Shown here: positions 16,161-25,726 of the stretch, piece by piece
Layout: every line of letters begins with the position of its first letter
How positions within the stretch are numbered: the stretch's first letter is position 1
Assembly: GCA_017550625.1 (NCBI GenBank)
Contig: JAFZOL010000025.1
Coordinates: forward strand, 1 to 64,000
Origin: Clostridia bacterium
Lineage (GTDB): Bacteria; Bacillota; Clostridia; Oscillospirales; Acutalibacteraceae
DNA length: 64,000 nucleotides
Reading direction: 5' to 3'
Notes under the pieces: model-generated
Databases searched by the model: none
What the model was told of the DNA's origin: nothing
The model's input: only the letters and a program-made list of their open reading frames with translations
Made by a program: the position numbers and the translations under genes

Positions 16161-19058
16161 TCAGACGGAATACTTCGTCCAGGAATCATCCAGGCCTTCG
16201 AGCAGGGTGTCGTTGCCGACGATGCACGTGCGGCCGGACTTCGCCAGCGACTCGAACACCGGGATCTCGGCCGCGATCGAAGCCTTGTTCGCGGCAAGCA
16301 CCTGGCGCTTGAGGTCCGCCACGTCCTCATAGCCCTTGCCGGAGATCCACAGCCGATCGGCGCGTTCGCCCTGCGTGCCGGGCTCGATAAGCGGCTCGAG
16401 GCTCGAGACCGTAGAGATCACGTAACCGTCGGACTCTTCGTCGGAATCGGCAAAGCCCTGAATAAAGTCAGGCGTGTTGTTGAAAGTGTCCACGGCCTCG
16501 ACGGGCGCGGGGTCGCGGTAGGAATAGAACCCCAGCATCCCGCTGCTGACTGGCGCGCGGAAGCCGCAGCCGTAGGCGCCGCCCTTAACGCGGATCTCGC
16601 CCCAGAGGTAGCCGTAGGTCAGAAGCGTGGAGAGCACCTGCAGCACGCCCTTTTGACTCTGCATCTCGGCGGGATCGAGCATCCACGCCTTGCCGGCGTA
16701 GGACACGCCCGAGGGGATCAGGATCGCCTCTTTTTCGGGAGCGGCGGCGGGCTTCAGCTCGAAGCACGGGGCCGAGGAGCTGCCGGAAGTCGGCGGGATG
16801 AACGCCGCCGGGTCGGCGGGACGCGCGTCGGACGTAAAGCTGAGGATCATGCGCTCGGGCACGTAGGCCGTTTTGAGCGTGCGGTCGGCAAACGCGGCGA
16901 ACGCGGCGATCTTTTCGTCAAACGCCTCGCTGAAGGTCTTGAGCCAGACGTAGGCGTCGTAGCCGCCGAGCTGCTCGTCGACAGCGGCGGCCGCGGAGAA
17001 CGAACGCGCCGCGCGGGTGACGGCAAATGAATTGCCTCTTGAAACAAGGCCGCGCTTCATGGCCTCTTTGCGCTGCAGCAGGATCTCTTTGATCTTCGTT
17101 TCATCCGTAAACAGCGTTTCGGTCATGATCTCGTGCACATAGGCGGCCGCCTCGGGCAGGCGGTCGGTGAGCGCGCCGACGAAGACGCTGAACATCACGC
17201 GGCAGCGGTCGGCGCTCTCTTTATCGGGATAGACCTCGACGCAAACGCCGAAATCGCCGATATTCCTGCGGCGGATGCGCATCAGCTCGCTGACCGTGTG
17301 CCGCTTCGTGGGCAGCTCGCCCGGAAGGGCGGTGAGGAATCTGAGGGCGGGCAGATCGGCAAGCGGAATGTCGTTGAGCTCGAAATACTCGCGGATGTGC
17401 ATGATGCCGTTCGAGGGCACGGGATGGAACAGCACCTTGACGCCGTTCAGGTCGAAAGCCTCGGTGGGCGTGTAAACGGGCGCGGGATCGACGTCGGAAA
17501 GCGCGAGCTTCGGCAGCGTCGCCTTAGCCTCGGGGCTGTCTTCGCTCTCCTGCCACGCGTCGAGCTCGGCGTTTTCGGCGATATACTTTTCGGTCTCTTC
17601 GTCCGTCCAGCTCTGCTTCGCGGCTGCAAGGCGCGCCTTTTCGCGCTCGTCGTTCTCGCGGCTCTTCGTTTTCGAGGGCGTGAGCAGATAGGTGCTCAGA
17701 TGCGCTTCGTCGAGGAAATACTCGCGGATGAGGTCGGTGAAATAAGACGTGCCGATCTCTTTGCGCACGGCCTCGACGGTGTCGCCGTGGACCATATACT
17801 GCAGGATATCGCCGCCGTAGAGCCAGGAGCTCAGGCCGTTGATGTTGCGGGTGAGGCCTGCGGGCTCTTCGAGATCGTGGATGGAGTATTCCTCCAGCGC
17901 GAGCAGCGCCTCGAGCTCTTCGTTGTCGATGCCCTTTTCAACGACCTCGGTCAGGACCTGACGGATGACGTTACGCAGTTCGGGCAGGTTCTCTTTTTCG
18001 GTGTCGCGCAGATACAGCGCCATGAACGGCTCGGCGAAGTAATAGGCCTCGATTGCAAGCGTGACGTTCTGCGCGAGCCCCTTTTCGAGGATCGCCTTCG
18101 TGAGCGGCGAGTCGTTCGAATCGGTGAGATAGGACGCGACGAGACCCAGCGCCATCATCTTTTTGCGCTCTTCCCAGCTGCCGATCGTGCGGCCGAGCAC
18201 GATCTGGCACTTATTCTTCTCGTCCTCGTCGGTGCCGATGGGATACACGCCTTCATCGTATTTCGCGGGCAGAACGCCCTGCATCGCGATCTCGTGCTTC
18301 TTGTCAAGTTTTTCCACGCCGGCGAAATACTCCTCGTCGATCACGCGCAGCACCTTTTCGAGCGGCACGGCGCCGTCGAGATAGATGAGGGCGTTCGAGG
18401 GGTGATAGAACTCGCGGTGCGCGTCAAGAAAGCGCTCGTAGGTGAGATCCGGGATCTTTTCGGGGTTGCCGCCGGAATCGAAGCCGTAGACGCTGTCGGG
18501 GTAGATGAGGCGCAGAAGGCCGTTTTCGAGCAGCGAACCGACGTTGGAGTAAACGCCCTTCATCTCGTTGAAAACGACGCCTTTGTAGGTGGGCTCGTCC
18601 GCCTTGTCGCGGATCTCGTAATGCCAGCCCTCCTGCCGGAAGATGTTGGGGTTCGTGTAGATCGCGGGCTTGAACACGGCGTCGAGATAGACCTTCGTGA
18701 GGTTCAGAAAGTCCTTTTCATTCCGGCTCGAGACGGGATACATCGTCTTATCCGGGAAGGTCATCGCGTTGAGGAAGGTGTTCATCGAGCCCTTGAGCAG
18801 GTCGAGGAAGGGTTCCTTCAGCGGGAAGTTCTCGCTGCCCGCGAGCACCGAGTGCTCGAGAATGTGGAACACGCCGGTATCGTCCCACGGCAGGGTCTTG
18901 AACGCGACGCTGAACAGCTTGTTTTCACAGCCGTTGTCGACCCAGGCGAGCTTGGCGCCGGTCTTTTCGTGTTCGAGCTCCCACAGTACGCCGCGGAGCT
19001 CCTCGTTTTCTCTTCTTCGCACGACCTTAAAGCCGTGCAGGACGTCGTTGACTTGCAT
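16161..19058 (-). CDS. M16C family zinc metallopeptidase (presequence protease-like)
   Basis: The 965-residue protein is a four-domain M16C peptidase, the insulinase relatives that include mitochondrial PreP and bacterial homologues. The inverted zinc motif is HILEH (65-69), followed by SENFPLKEPFLDLLKGSMNTFLNAMTF-type family sequence and, some 75 residues on, the third Glu ligand region (NEMKGVYSN). These enzymes form a closed chamber that degrades peptides of tens of residues. There is no signal peptide. ATG 19058 has AAGGAG eight bases upstream and lies 18 bases after the GH4 stop, so it ends the long glycan-gene run. Length is normal for the family. Confidence 0.93.
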   Translation of the reverse strand: MQVNDVLHGFKVVRRRENEELRGVLWELEHEKTGAKLAWVDNGCENKLFSVAFKTLPWDDTGVFHILEHSVLAGSENFPLKEPFLDLLKGSMNTFLNAMTFPDKTMYPVSSRNEKDFLNLTKVYLDAVFKPAIYTNPNIFRQEGWHYEIRDKADEPTYKGVVFNEMKGVYSNVGSLLENGLLRLIYPDSVYGFDSGGNPEKIPDLTYERFLDAHREFYHPSNALIYLDGAVPLEKVLRVIDEEYFAGVEKLDKKHEIAMQGVLPAKYDEGVYPIGTDEDEKNKCQIVLGRTIGSWEERKKMMALGLVASYLTDSNDSPLTKAILEKGLAQNVTLAIEAYYFAEPFMALYLRDTEKENLPELRNVIRQVLTEVVEKGIDNEELEALLALEEYSIHDLEEPAGLTRNINGLSSWLYGGDILQYMVHGDTVEAVRKEIGTSYFTDLIREYFLDEAHLSTYLLTPSKTKSRENDEREKARLAAAKQSWTDEETEKYIAENAELDAWQESEDSPEAKATLPKLALSDVDPAPVYTPTEAFDLNGVKVLFHPVPSNGIMHIREYFELNDIPLADLPALRFLTALPGELPTKRHTVSELMRIRRRNIGDFGVCVEVYPDKESADRCRVMFSVFVGALTDRLPEAAAYVHEIMTETLFTDETKIKEILLQRKEAMKRGLVSRGNSFAVTRAARSFSAAAAVDEQLGGYDAYVWLKTFSEAFDEKIAAFAAFADRTLKTAYVPERMILSFTSDARPADPAAFIPPTSGSSSAPCFELKPAAAPEKEAILIPSGVSYAGKAWMLDPAEMQSQKGVLQVLSTLLTYGYLWGEIRVKGGAYGCGFRAPVSSGMLGFYSYRDPAPVEAVDTFNNTPDFIQGFADSDEESDGYVISTVSSLEPLIEPGTQGERADRLWISGKGYEDVADLKRQVLAANKASIAAEIPVFESLAKSGRTCIVGNDTLLEGLDDSWTKYSV

Positions 19059-19076
19059 GGAATGGACTCCTTTACT

Positions 19077-20444
19077 TTATTTGTCCCAGCCGGGGGAATA
19101 TACGAAATTGTGGCGGATATAGCGGTCCGCGAGCCGATAGGCCGCGTCGTAGGAATTGACGAGCGGATGGAGGGCGAGGGCGTCGACGGCGAGATCGCGG
19201 TCTTTGGTGAGGATCGCCTTCGCGGCGCTGCGCTCGTAGAGCTTGACTCTGCGTACGAGCTCGAGGGCTTCGGGATCGAAGTTTTCGTGCGGGTGCGGCG
19301 TGACGCCGTTCGCCGTCACGGTGCCGGTGGCCTCGATCACGTCGGTGTCGAGAAGGCCCGGGATCATCCCCTTGTTCGGCATGCACAGGATCATGTCGTC
19401 CGGCTTGCCGGAGCGCACGATCTCCATATATCTGAGCGCCACGCCCGCGTAGCCGCCGGCATCCTTCGAGAAGGGGTTGAAGTGCCACGCCGTGCCGCGC
19501 GACACGCCGGTCTCGCTGGCCATATAGCTGTTTTCGCGCATGCCGTAATACTGCTCAAAGATCTTAAGGCAGGTCTCGAACTCGCTGTTCACGTCGTGCT
19601 TCTGGAGCTCGGCGAGCATGAGCTTGTTGATGCGGGCGATCTGCTCGCCGCGCGTCTCTTCGGCGTTTTGAATGTTCGAGAGCGCCTTGAGGGACGAGAA
19701 ATAGTAATAAAGATATTCGTTCGGCACGTAGCCCTTGCGCGTGAGCAGCTCTTTGCTGAAATAGCGCATGTCCGTTTTTTTATAGGATACATCGTTCTCG
19801 ATGAGGGCGGGCAGGATGTTTTTGCCGTCCAGCGTGATCTTATCGAAAAACGACAGATGGTTGAGGCCCCAGATCTCGCCCTTGACGCGCGAAGGCTCGA
19901 CGTTGAGCATATCGGCGATCGCGTGCAGCATCGAAGAGGGCGCGTCGCAGATGCCGAAGGTGAAATCGTAGCCCGCGTCGCTGAGCGCCTGGCTCACGAG
20001 CCCCGCGGGGTTCGTGAAATTGAAGATCTTAAAGCCCGGCTTCGCGTATTTTTTCGCGAGCTCGCAATAGTTGATGAGCGCCGGGATCGAACGCATGGCG
20101 AACGAAAAGCCCGCCGCGCCCGTGGTCTCCTGCCCCAGAACGCCCTCTTCAAGGGCGATGCGCTCGTCCATCACGCGCATGTCGTCGCCGCCGACGCGGA
20201 TCGTGGTGATCGCGTAATCCGCGCCGATGAGCGCCTCAACGGCGTTGTCGGTGCACATGAAGTGCAGGCGCGGCGCCAGAAGCGAACACACCTTGCCTGC
20301 CATGCCGCCGTAAACGGCGAGCTTTTTGGGGTCGTTATCCATAAACACGAGGCGGTCGATGCCGAGCTCGTCCGCGCGCTGCGCGATGCTTTTCGCGAGG
20401 AACATCGAGCGGACGCCGCCGCCCCCGATCACAGTCAGTTTCAT
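19077..20444 (-). CDS. GH4 family NAD-dependent glycosidase
   Basis: The 455-residue enzyme belongs to GH4, which cleaves glycosides by an NAD+- and Mn2+-dependent oxidation/elimination mechanism. Visible are the Rossmann motif VIGGGGVRS (5-13), TIRVGG (81-86), GQETTGAAGF (104-113), NFTNPAGL (142-149), metal ligands Cys166 (GICDAP) and His196 (GLNHLS). Family members act on 6-phospho-glycosides or on alpha-galactosides/glucuronides; the substrate cannot be read from the sequence. Its start overlaps the TVP38 stop (ATGA). It differs clearly from the second GH4 enzyme at 27789, so the two probably have different substrates. Confidence 0.9.
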   Translation of the reverse strand: MKLTVIGGGGVRSMFLAKSIAQRADELGIDRLVFMDNDPKKLAVYGGMAGKVCSLLAPRLHFMCTDNAVEALIGADYAITTIRVGGDDMRVMDERIALEEGVLGQETTGAAGFSFAMRSIPALINYCELAKKYAKPGFKIFNFTNPAGLVSQALSDAGYDFTFGICDAPSSMLHAIADMLNVEPSRVKGEIWGLNHLSFFDKITLDGKNILPALIENDVSYKKTDMRYFSKELLTRKGYVPNEYLYYYFSSLKALSNIQNAEETRGEQIARINKLMLAELQKHDVNSEFETCLKIFEQYYGMRENSYMASETGVSRGTAWHFNPFSKDAGGYAGVALRYMEIVRSGKPDDMILCMPNKGMIPGLLDTDVIEATGTVTANGVTPHPHENFDPEALELVRRVKLYERSAAKAILTKDRDLAVDALALHPLVNSYDAAYRLADRYIRHNFVYSPGWDK

Positions 20445-21184
20445 ACTTCTTCCGTTTCCTCCACAGGTTCGCCGTGCGCGGCCTCGGCCTTTGCCTTCTT
20501 TTTCGGGTCGAGCACGAACTTTTTGATGAGATAATAGATTACGCCTACGGGGATGAGGCAGATCACGATCAGAATGATCTTATCCATCGGGATCCAGCTG
20601 AACACGCCGTCGCCGATGATCGTGAACAGGATCACGCGCCAAGAAAGGCCCAATAGCGAGAGCAGGGCGTATTTGACGAACCGGCAGCCGGACGCGCCGT
20701 AAAAAAGGCTGATCCAGTCGATCGGGAACGCCGGGATCGCGCGGATCGCAAGCAGGACGGCGGCCTTGTCGCCGAGGTCCTTTTCGAGGATCTTTCGGCC
20801 CGTCTCGCGCTTCGAGAGCAGGCGGTAGACCGCGTCCCTGCCGAGAAAGCGCCCGAGCCAGTAGGTGGCGCTGACCTCAATAAGGATGCCCGTGAGGTTC
20901 ACGCCCACAGCCGTGAGCGCCGCCATGACGGGATCGGCGATCACGCCCGCGTAAATAGCGCCGACCGCCACGTAGATGAGGCTGGCGGGCACCACGAAGA
21001 CGAGCGCCTTCACGAAATAGATCCCCAATACCACGCCCGCGATGACGGGCACGCTTTTGGTAAACGCGGTGAGGTCGGATACGCTGAGGGTGGAGAGCGT
21101 GTCATAGTTCACGATGGCCACGACGAACAGCGTGAGTGCCACCGCCACCTTCAGGATTGTGAGAAAAACGTCCTTTTTGCTCAT
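20441..21184 (-). CDS. TVP38/TMEM64 family membrane protein
   Basis: A 247-residue integral membrane protein of the VTT (DedA-like) fold. About six hydrophobic segments are present. The family signature region is seen in LEKDLGDKAAVLLAIRAIPAFPIDWISLFYGASG, where Arg and Pro residues sit in a re-entrant loop. Family members in other organisms act in membrane lipid distribution or scrambling; no specific role can be given here. The C-terminus is a charged cytoplasmic tail. Start TGATG overlaps the SecB-like gene by one base and the end overlaps GH4 by four, so translation is coupled on both sides. Confidence 0.88.
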   Translation of the reverse strand: MSKKDVFLTILKVAVALTLFVVAIVNYDTLSTLSVSDLTAFTKSVPVIAGVVLGIYFVKALVFVVPASLIYVAVGAIYAGVIADPVMAALTAVGVNLTGILIEVSATYWLGRFLGRDAVYRLLSKRETGRKILEKDLGDKAAVLLAIRAIPAFPIDWISLFYGASGCRFVKYALLSLLGLSWRVILFTIIGDGVFSWIPMDKIILIVICLIPVGVIYYLIKKFVLDPKKKAKAEAAHGEPVEETEEV

Positions 21185-21582
21185 CAGTCTTCTCCGTGCG
21201 GCTCAAATCTGATGATTTTTTTATTCGAAATATCGATATACGGGATATACACTACCGGGGCTCCCAAGTTTGCGGTCATCGCGGACACGAGCGCCTTAAG
21301 ATAGGGGAACAGCAAGTCATAGGTCCTGAGGTGCAGCACCTCTTTCTGCACGCCGGGCTGCGTCGTGAACATGCCGACGAGCGTGACGTCGAGCGAGAAC
21401 TTGTCCGGCGCTTTTTTGTCGGCGATCTCGGCTCTGAGCTCCCCGCGGCAGGTATTCTGCTGCGAATATCCCACGTTGTAGGAATAGCGGAAAGACAGAT
21501 CCAGCTTCGCGGGGCCGTTGATTTGGTTGGTGAATCTGAGGTCCGAAATATGATAATTGACCAGATTTGCTTCTTTATTCAT
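21184..21582 (-). CDS. Small SecB-like protein
   Basis: The 132-residue protein looks like the compact SecB-fold chaperones of Gram-positive bacteria. Support comes from a beta-rich N-terminal half ending in a predicted strand/turn and the C-terminal helix pair LLFPYLKALVSAMTANLGAP followed by VVYIPYID, which parallels the SecB motif around LFPYAR. SecB-type proteins hold unfolded clients before export or form toxin-antitoxin chaperone partners; no toxin-antitoxin genes are adjacent. GGGAGGGA precedes the ATG. It overlaps the upstream membrane protein by eight bases and the TVP38 gene by one, so it may serve those membrane proteins. The call rests on my reading of pattern, not on a profile search. 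Confidence 0.55.
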   Translation of the reverse strand: MNKEANLVNYHISDLRFTNQINGPAKLDLSFRYSYNVGYSQQNTCRGELRAEIADKKAPDKFSLDVTLVGMFTTQPGVQKEVLHLRTYDLLFPYLKALVSAMTANLGAPVVYIPYIDISNKKIIRFEPHGED

Positions 21583-22228
21583 TCTTTTGTCCCTCCCCGG
21601 AACGTTCTGACGTGTTCATGATCCTGCCCGCGAGCCAGAAGCACGCGGCGGCGAGCACGTATGCCGCGACGGCGAAATAAGAGTATCTGCTGCTGATCGC
21701 CCACGCGAAAGCCGGCACAGACACGCCGTTTCTCACGAGCAGGGGGAACAGCATCTTATCGCAGAGCCGCAATACGACGAACAGGGCGGCGGGCGCCAGC
21801 AGGATGAAAGGCAGTCTGCCGACGCCGCTGCTCTTCGGCAGGCGCAGCGACAGGTAAAGGAAATACGCGAAGAAAAACACCGGGTAGCTCAGGAGCGTGA
21901 GCACGATCACGACCGCCGTATTGCCGGCGAAGCCGCTCTCGGCGCCGAACATCAAGATCAGAAAATCCACGGCGAGATACGCGAGCGGCACGGCGAACAG
22001 CGCGAGGGCGCCGGGGTCGTTCCACACGTGCTTTTGAAAGAGCCGCGACGTGCGCCACACCAGAACGAGGCACAGCACCATGATGAAAAGGCTCAAAATA
22101 TGGTTCGCGGACTGCACCCCGGCGTTCGTTTCGTAGCGGCGCGTGAGCCACAGCGACAGGATGAGCAGCGCCGCGATGAAGGTGCCGAGAAGGCGCGGCG
22201 GGGGTTGATAGCGTTGGAGTTCGGTCAT
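21575..22228 (-). CDS. Polytopic membrane protein of unknown function
   Basis: A 217-residue protein I do not recognise. It has about six hydrophobic segments (near residues 13-28, 45-60, 73-92, 102-125, 139-158 and 177-200), a proline-rich N-terminus (YQPPPRLL) and a hydrophilic C-terminal tail. No motif suggests transport or catalysis. AAAGGATC precedes ATG 22228, which is 19 bases after the GH38 stop. The eight-base overlap with the SecB-like gene argues that the two are made together. Confidence 0.7.
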   Translation of the reverse strand: MTELQRYQPPPRLLGTFIAALLILSLWLTRRYETNAGVQSANHILSLFIMVLCLVLVWRTSRLFQKHVWNDPGALALFAVPLAYLAVDFLILMFGAESGFAGNTAVVIVLTLLSYPVFFFAYFLYLSLRLPKSSGVGRLPFILLAPAALFVVLRLCDKMLFPLLVRNGVSVPAFAWAISSRYSYFAVAAYVLAAACFWLAGRIMNTSERSGEGQKNE

Positions 22229-22247
22229 ACGGATGATCCTTTTGCGG

Positions 22248-25200
22248 TCAATAAACGACTTTCAGCGTTTTGATCTCGAACGGCCGGAACGTGAGCTTCA
22301 CCGTTCTGTCGGCGCCGAGGTCGGCGGCCGTTTCTTCGAGCATATTGGTTTCGAACACGCGCTTCGTCTGCTCCGGGAAGGTCACGGCCGTGTTCACGGC
22401 GGAGCCCTGCGCTTCGTAAAGGCGCACGATATAGGCGCGCTCGGCATCCTCGCAGGGCTTAACGGCCTCAACGATAACGCTCGCGGCTTCGTCGGGGAGC
22501 TTCACAAGCGGCGAGAGCTTCTTTTCGCCGGGATAAACGAGGGCGGGCACGTTGAGGGCGTAGGCCGGGCGCACGACGGCGCGGGCGCTGAAGCCGCCGA
22601 CGTGCGGCAGGAACGTGTAGACGCAGCGGTGGATGCCGTCCTTGTCGCCGAGATGGTCGGGGTGCACGCCGCCTTTATGGAGCGAGAGCTGCAGGCTGCC
22701 GCCCTCGGCGGTGATGCCGTATTTGCAGTCGTTGAGCATGGCAACGCCGTAATCGGGCTCGGACAGATCGGTATATTTGTGGTTAACGACCTCGAACTTC
22801 GCCTCTTCGAGCGAATTGTTTCGCGTGGTGGGGCGCTTGACGCAGCCGAACTGGATCTCGTGGCGGGCGTAATCGTCGTAAACCGAGGTGTCGAACGCGG
22901 TTTTCAGGAAGCGGTGGTCGTCGTTCCAGTCCATGGCGGTGTCGAACCGCACGCCCGCCCTGCCAGTGAACACGAAGAGATCCTGCGTGAGGGTCGATTT
23001 TTCACTCAGTTGATATTTGCTGCGGATGATCGCGGCGACGGGGCCTTCGCACAGCACCTCGCGCGACACAAGAGCCGAGACGTCGCGGAACTTGCAGCGG
23101 ATGTCGGCGTCGACGTCCCAGTTGTCCCACGCGCCGGGAAGGTCCTCGGCCATCAGGAAGGTGTTGAAGGGCCTGCCGTTGACGAGCTCGCGGCCGACGC
23201 GCTTGTCGTAATACGAGGCGATGGCGCCGTTCTCGGCGAACTTTAAGCGGATGAGCCCGTTTTCGAGCACGTCTTCTTGAAGCTTGAGGTCCGTGGCGGC
23301 GGGCGCGGGCGCTTCGTCCGAAAGCTCAAGCGTGACGCTGCCGAAGGCCGGGATCAGCACGCCCGTGAGCAGCAGGGTTTCTTTTCCGTCGAGATCGGTA
23401 TAGACCTGCTGGGGATAATCGCCCCTGACGTATTTGCCCTCGAACGGAACCGACACGGGATCGGTGCGCTCAAACGAGAGGGTGTTCGTGAGGGTGAGCC
23501 TGTCCGGCGAAGCTTCGCAGAGAAGGTCCTTCGTCATGCGCTTCGCCTCTTCAATCACGCGGCCGGTCTGGGCGCGGCTCTCGACGTGGGCGCGGTTGAT
23601 GCAGGTGCCGGGCAGGATATCGTGGAACTGATTGAGCAGCAGCGTTTCATAGAGCGGCGCGATCGCGTCTTCTTTCGCGACGGCATCATGCGCAAGGCTT
23701 TCGGATACAGTTGCGATCTCGAGGTCGCGCAGCGCCAGCTCGCTCTTGCGGTTATGCCGCTTGATCGTGTGCTGGTTCGTGAGCGTCCCTCTGTGCAGCT
23801 CGAGATAGAGCTCGCCGCGGTAGGTGTTCGGGTGGCGGGCGTCGCGCTCGAGCTCCCGCATGAAGTCGCCCACGCGTGTGTAACGCGCTTTCGGGCAGCC
23901 CGCGAGGTCGCCCACGCGCTTTGCGTATTCGAGCTCCTCGAACATCGGGCCTCCGCCGCCGTCGCCGTAGCCGAACGCCAACAGGCGCTTGTCCGTCACC
24001 GCTTTCTGCTTGATCGACTTCGTGCGGTCGAGGATATCGGCGGGCTCGGGGAAATGGTGCGTGGTGTTGAAGTGCGTGAACACCTTGGTGCCGTCGATGC
24101 CCTGCCACCAGAAGGTGTCGTAGGGGAATCTGTTCGTGTCGTTCCAGCTGATCTTCGTGGTGAGGAAATAGTCGACGCCGCAGCCCTTCATGATCTGCGG
24201 GATCGCGGCGGAATAGCCGAAGGTATCGGGCAGCCAGAAGCAGTTCGAGGTGTAGCCGAAATGCTTGCGCGTGAAGCGCTGGCCCCACAGGAACTGCCGG
24301 ATCATCGATTCGCCGGACGTGATGTTGCAGTCGCACTCGACCCACACGCCGCCGTTGGGCTCATAGCGGCCCTCTTTGACCTTTTCTTTGATGCGCTCGA
24401 AAAGCTCGGGATAATTTTTCAGGATAAAATTGCCGTGGGCGGCGGAGGACTGGATGAATTTGTAGTCCGGGTATTCCTCCATCAGCGCGAGCTGGTTCGA
24501 ATAGGTGCGCGCGCATTTTTTCACGGTCTCGCCCACGTGCCAGAGCCAGGCGGTATCCATGTGCGAATGCCCCACGATGCCCGCTTCGCCCGAATCGTCG
24601 CCGTTCTTTTCGGCGAGCACGCGCTTGAGGATGGGCGCGGTGCGGCGGATGCCCGCGCGTACGGCCTCGTCGGACGAGTCTTCGAGCGTCATCTCTGCGC
24701 CGCAGAACACTTCGTACAGCGCGGACGCGAGCTCGCCCTTGCGGAAGGAATCGCCCTTTTCAAGGCCCTGATAGAGCGAGAGCACCGTGAGCAGGTCGAA
24801 ATAATAGTCGTTGATCTCTTCGTCCTTCACGCAGATGTCGACGCCGTTATAGGGGAAGTTGAAATCATTGAACTGCAGCTTGTCGCCGGGGTGGCAGCCG
24901 TAGTATTTATGCCCGGCGTAATACTCGATCGCCACGTCGATGGGTTTATTCGCCTCGGCGTTCATTTTGAGCAGGTCGCAGTAGTGGTTGCCGTGGCCGG
25001 TGTAAACGATCTTGGTGTTGAAGGTGCCGAAGGCGTGCCCGTCCACGAAGAGCATGGCTTCGTAGCCGCAGATGTGCGGGCGGACGAACAGCTTTTTGCC
25101 GGCGAGGGACTCGTCCGGCGTGAAGGCGCCGCGGAACCAGCAGTAGCTCCCCTCGCCCGACCATTTCATGCCCGGAACGGCTTCGGCGAAGGGGACGTCC

Positions 25201-25346
25201 CCGGGCAGTGCGTGGTATTGCCGGTCCACGACCGCGTATTCCACGTGTTCGAGCTCGCCGACTTTGATGAACAGCCTTTCGTCGAGGCTGTCGGCGAATC
25301 TCTGCAGTTTGTCTGTCATTTTTTTGATCTGCGGCGCGTTGAGCAT
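22248..25346 (-). CDS. GH38 alpha-mannosidase
   Basis: The 1032-residue enzyme is a bacterial GH38 retaining alpha-mannosidase. After an N-terminal helical/jelly-roll region comes the catalytic barrel with the metal motif GHSHMDTAWLWH (259-270) and nucleophile Asp374 in WLPDTFGYS. GVWVECDCN (333-341) and later HFNTTHHFP are family features. The C-terminal half is the large beta-sandwich domain. It is soluble with no signal peptide, so it probably acts on imported mannose-rich oligosaccharides alongside GH125. AAAGGAAA precedes the ATG. It sits 49 bases below the YlmC gene and heads the tight cluster down to the M16C peptidase. Confidence 0.93.
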   Translation of the reverse strand: MLNAPQIKKMTDKLQRFADSLDERLFIKVGELEHVEYAVVDRQYHALPGDVPFAEAVPGMKWSGEGSYCWFRGAFTPDESLAGKKLFVRPHICGYEAMLFVDGHAFGTFNTKIVYTGHGNHYCDLLKMNAEANKPIDVAIEYYAGHKYYGCHPGDKLQFNDFNFPYNGVDICVKDEEINDYYFDLLTVLSLYQGLEKGDSFRKGELASALYEVFCGAEMTLEDSSDEAVRAGIRRTAPILKRVLAEKNGDDSGEAGIVGHSHMDTAWLWHVGETVKKCARTYSNQLALMEEYPDYKFIQSSAAHGNFILKNYPELFERIKEKVKEGRYEPNGGVWVECDCNITSGESMIRQFLWGQRFTRKHFGYTSNCFWLPDTFGYSAAIPQIMKGCGVDYFLTTKISWNDTNRFPYDTFWWQGIDGTKVFTHFNTTHHFPEPADILDRTKSIKQKAVTDKRLLAFGYGDGGGGPMFEELEYAKRVGDLAGCPKARYTRVGDFMRELERDARHPNTYRGELYLELHRGTLTNQHTIKRHNRKSELALRDLEIATVSESLAHDAVAKEDAIAPLYETLLLNQFHDILPGTCINRAHVESRAQTGRVIEEAKRMTKDLLCEASPDRLTLTNTLSFERTDPVSVPFEGKYVRGDYPQQVYTDLDGKETLLLTGVLIPAFGSVTLELSDEAPAPAATDLKLQEDVLENGLIRLKFAENGAIASYYDKRVGRELVNGRPFNTFLMAEDLPGAWDNWDVDADIRCKFRDVSALVSREVLCEGPVAAIIRSKYQLSEKSTLTQDLFVFTGRAGVRFDTAMDWNDDHRFLKTAFDTSVYDDYARHEIQFGCVKRPTTRNNSLEEAKFEVVNHKYTDLSEPDYGVAMLNDCKYGITAEGGSLQLSLHKGGVHPDHLGDKDGIHRCVYTFLPHVGGFSARAVVRPAYALNVPALVYPGEKKLSPLVKLPDEAASVIVEAVKPCEDAERAYIVRLYEAQGSAVNTAVTFPEQTKRVFETNMLEETAADLGADRTVKLTFRPFEIKTLKVVY

Positions 25347-25395
25347 AGTCGTTTTTCCTTTCTGTATCCTTCCCCGGCAAACACCGGGATTCTTT

Positions 25396-25677
25396 TTATT
25401 TTCCGAGCAGCCCCAGAAGCGAGCGGCGCGGCGGTGGCGGCGGCGCGGGGCTGACCTTTGAGACCAGCACGGTCTCTTCGCCGATGCGGATCACGTCCCT
25501 GAACAGGACTCTCACGGGCGGCGGGCTGCGGAACAATCCGCCGGGAGAACGCACGAGCAGGGCCGTGACCTCGCCCGTTTCGGTGTTCAGGTCCATGTCG
25601 CTGACGAAGCCGACCCTTGCGGCGGTCTCGACGTTGATGACTTCTCTTCTCGAAAGCTCTTCGATGCTGACGATCAT
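25396..25677 (-). CDS. YlmC/YmxH family PRC-barrel protein
   Basis: A 93-residue PRC-barrel protein of the YlmC/YmxH sporulation-associated family: SIEELSRREVINVETAARVG near the start, GEVTALLV and a C-terminal VLFRDVIRIGEETVLV strand pair. The tail is a run of prolines and arginines. The family is widespread in spore formers; its biochemical role is not established. ATG 25677 is chosen over GTG 25686 since GAGGTGA is correctly placed only for the ATG. It is an odd insertion among glycoside hydrolase genes, 49 bases from each neighbour. Confidence 0.85.
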   Translation of the reverse strand: MIVSIEELSRREVINVETAARVGFVSDMDLNTETGEVTALLVRSPGGLFRSPPPVRVLFRDVIRIGEETVLVSKVSPAPPPPPRRSLLGLLGK

Positions 25678-25726
25678 ATGCTTCACCTCGCTTCAGCCTA
25701 TGCCGCGCGGAGCGAAGATATGCGGG

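Noticed and set aside
17133..20534. A very long open frame (about 1130 codons) on the plus strand
   Set aside because: It lies opposite the M16C and GH4 genes, which have full family motifs and ribosome sites. High GC leaves antisense frames open; the translation is Arg/Val/Glu-rich and matches nothing.
25365..25395. Hairpin CCCGG..CCGGG with T-rich tail on the plus strand, between YlmC and GH38
   Set aside because: It points against the direction of both neighbouring genes, and on the minus strand no T-run follows, so it is unlikely to stop transcription of the run.
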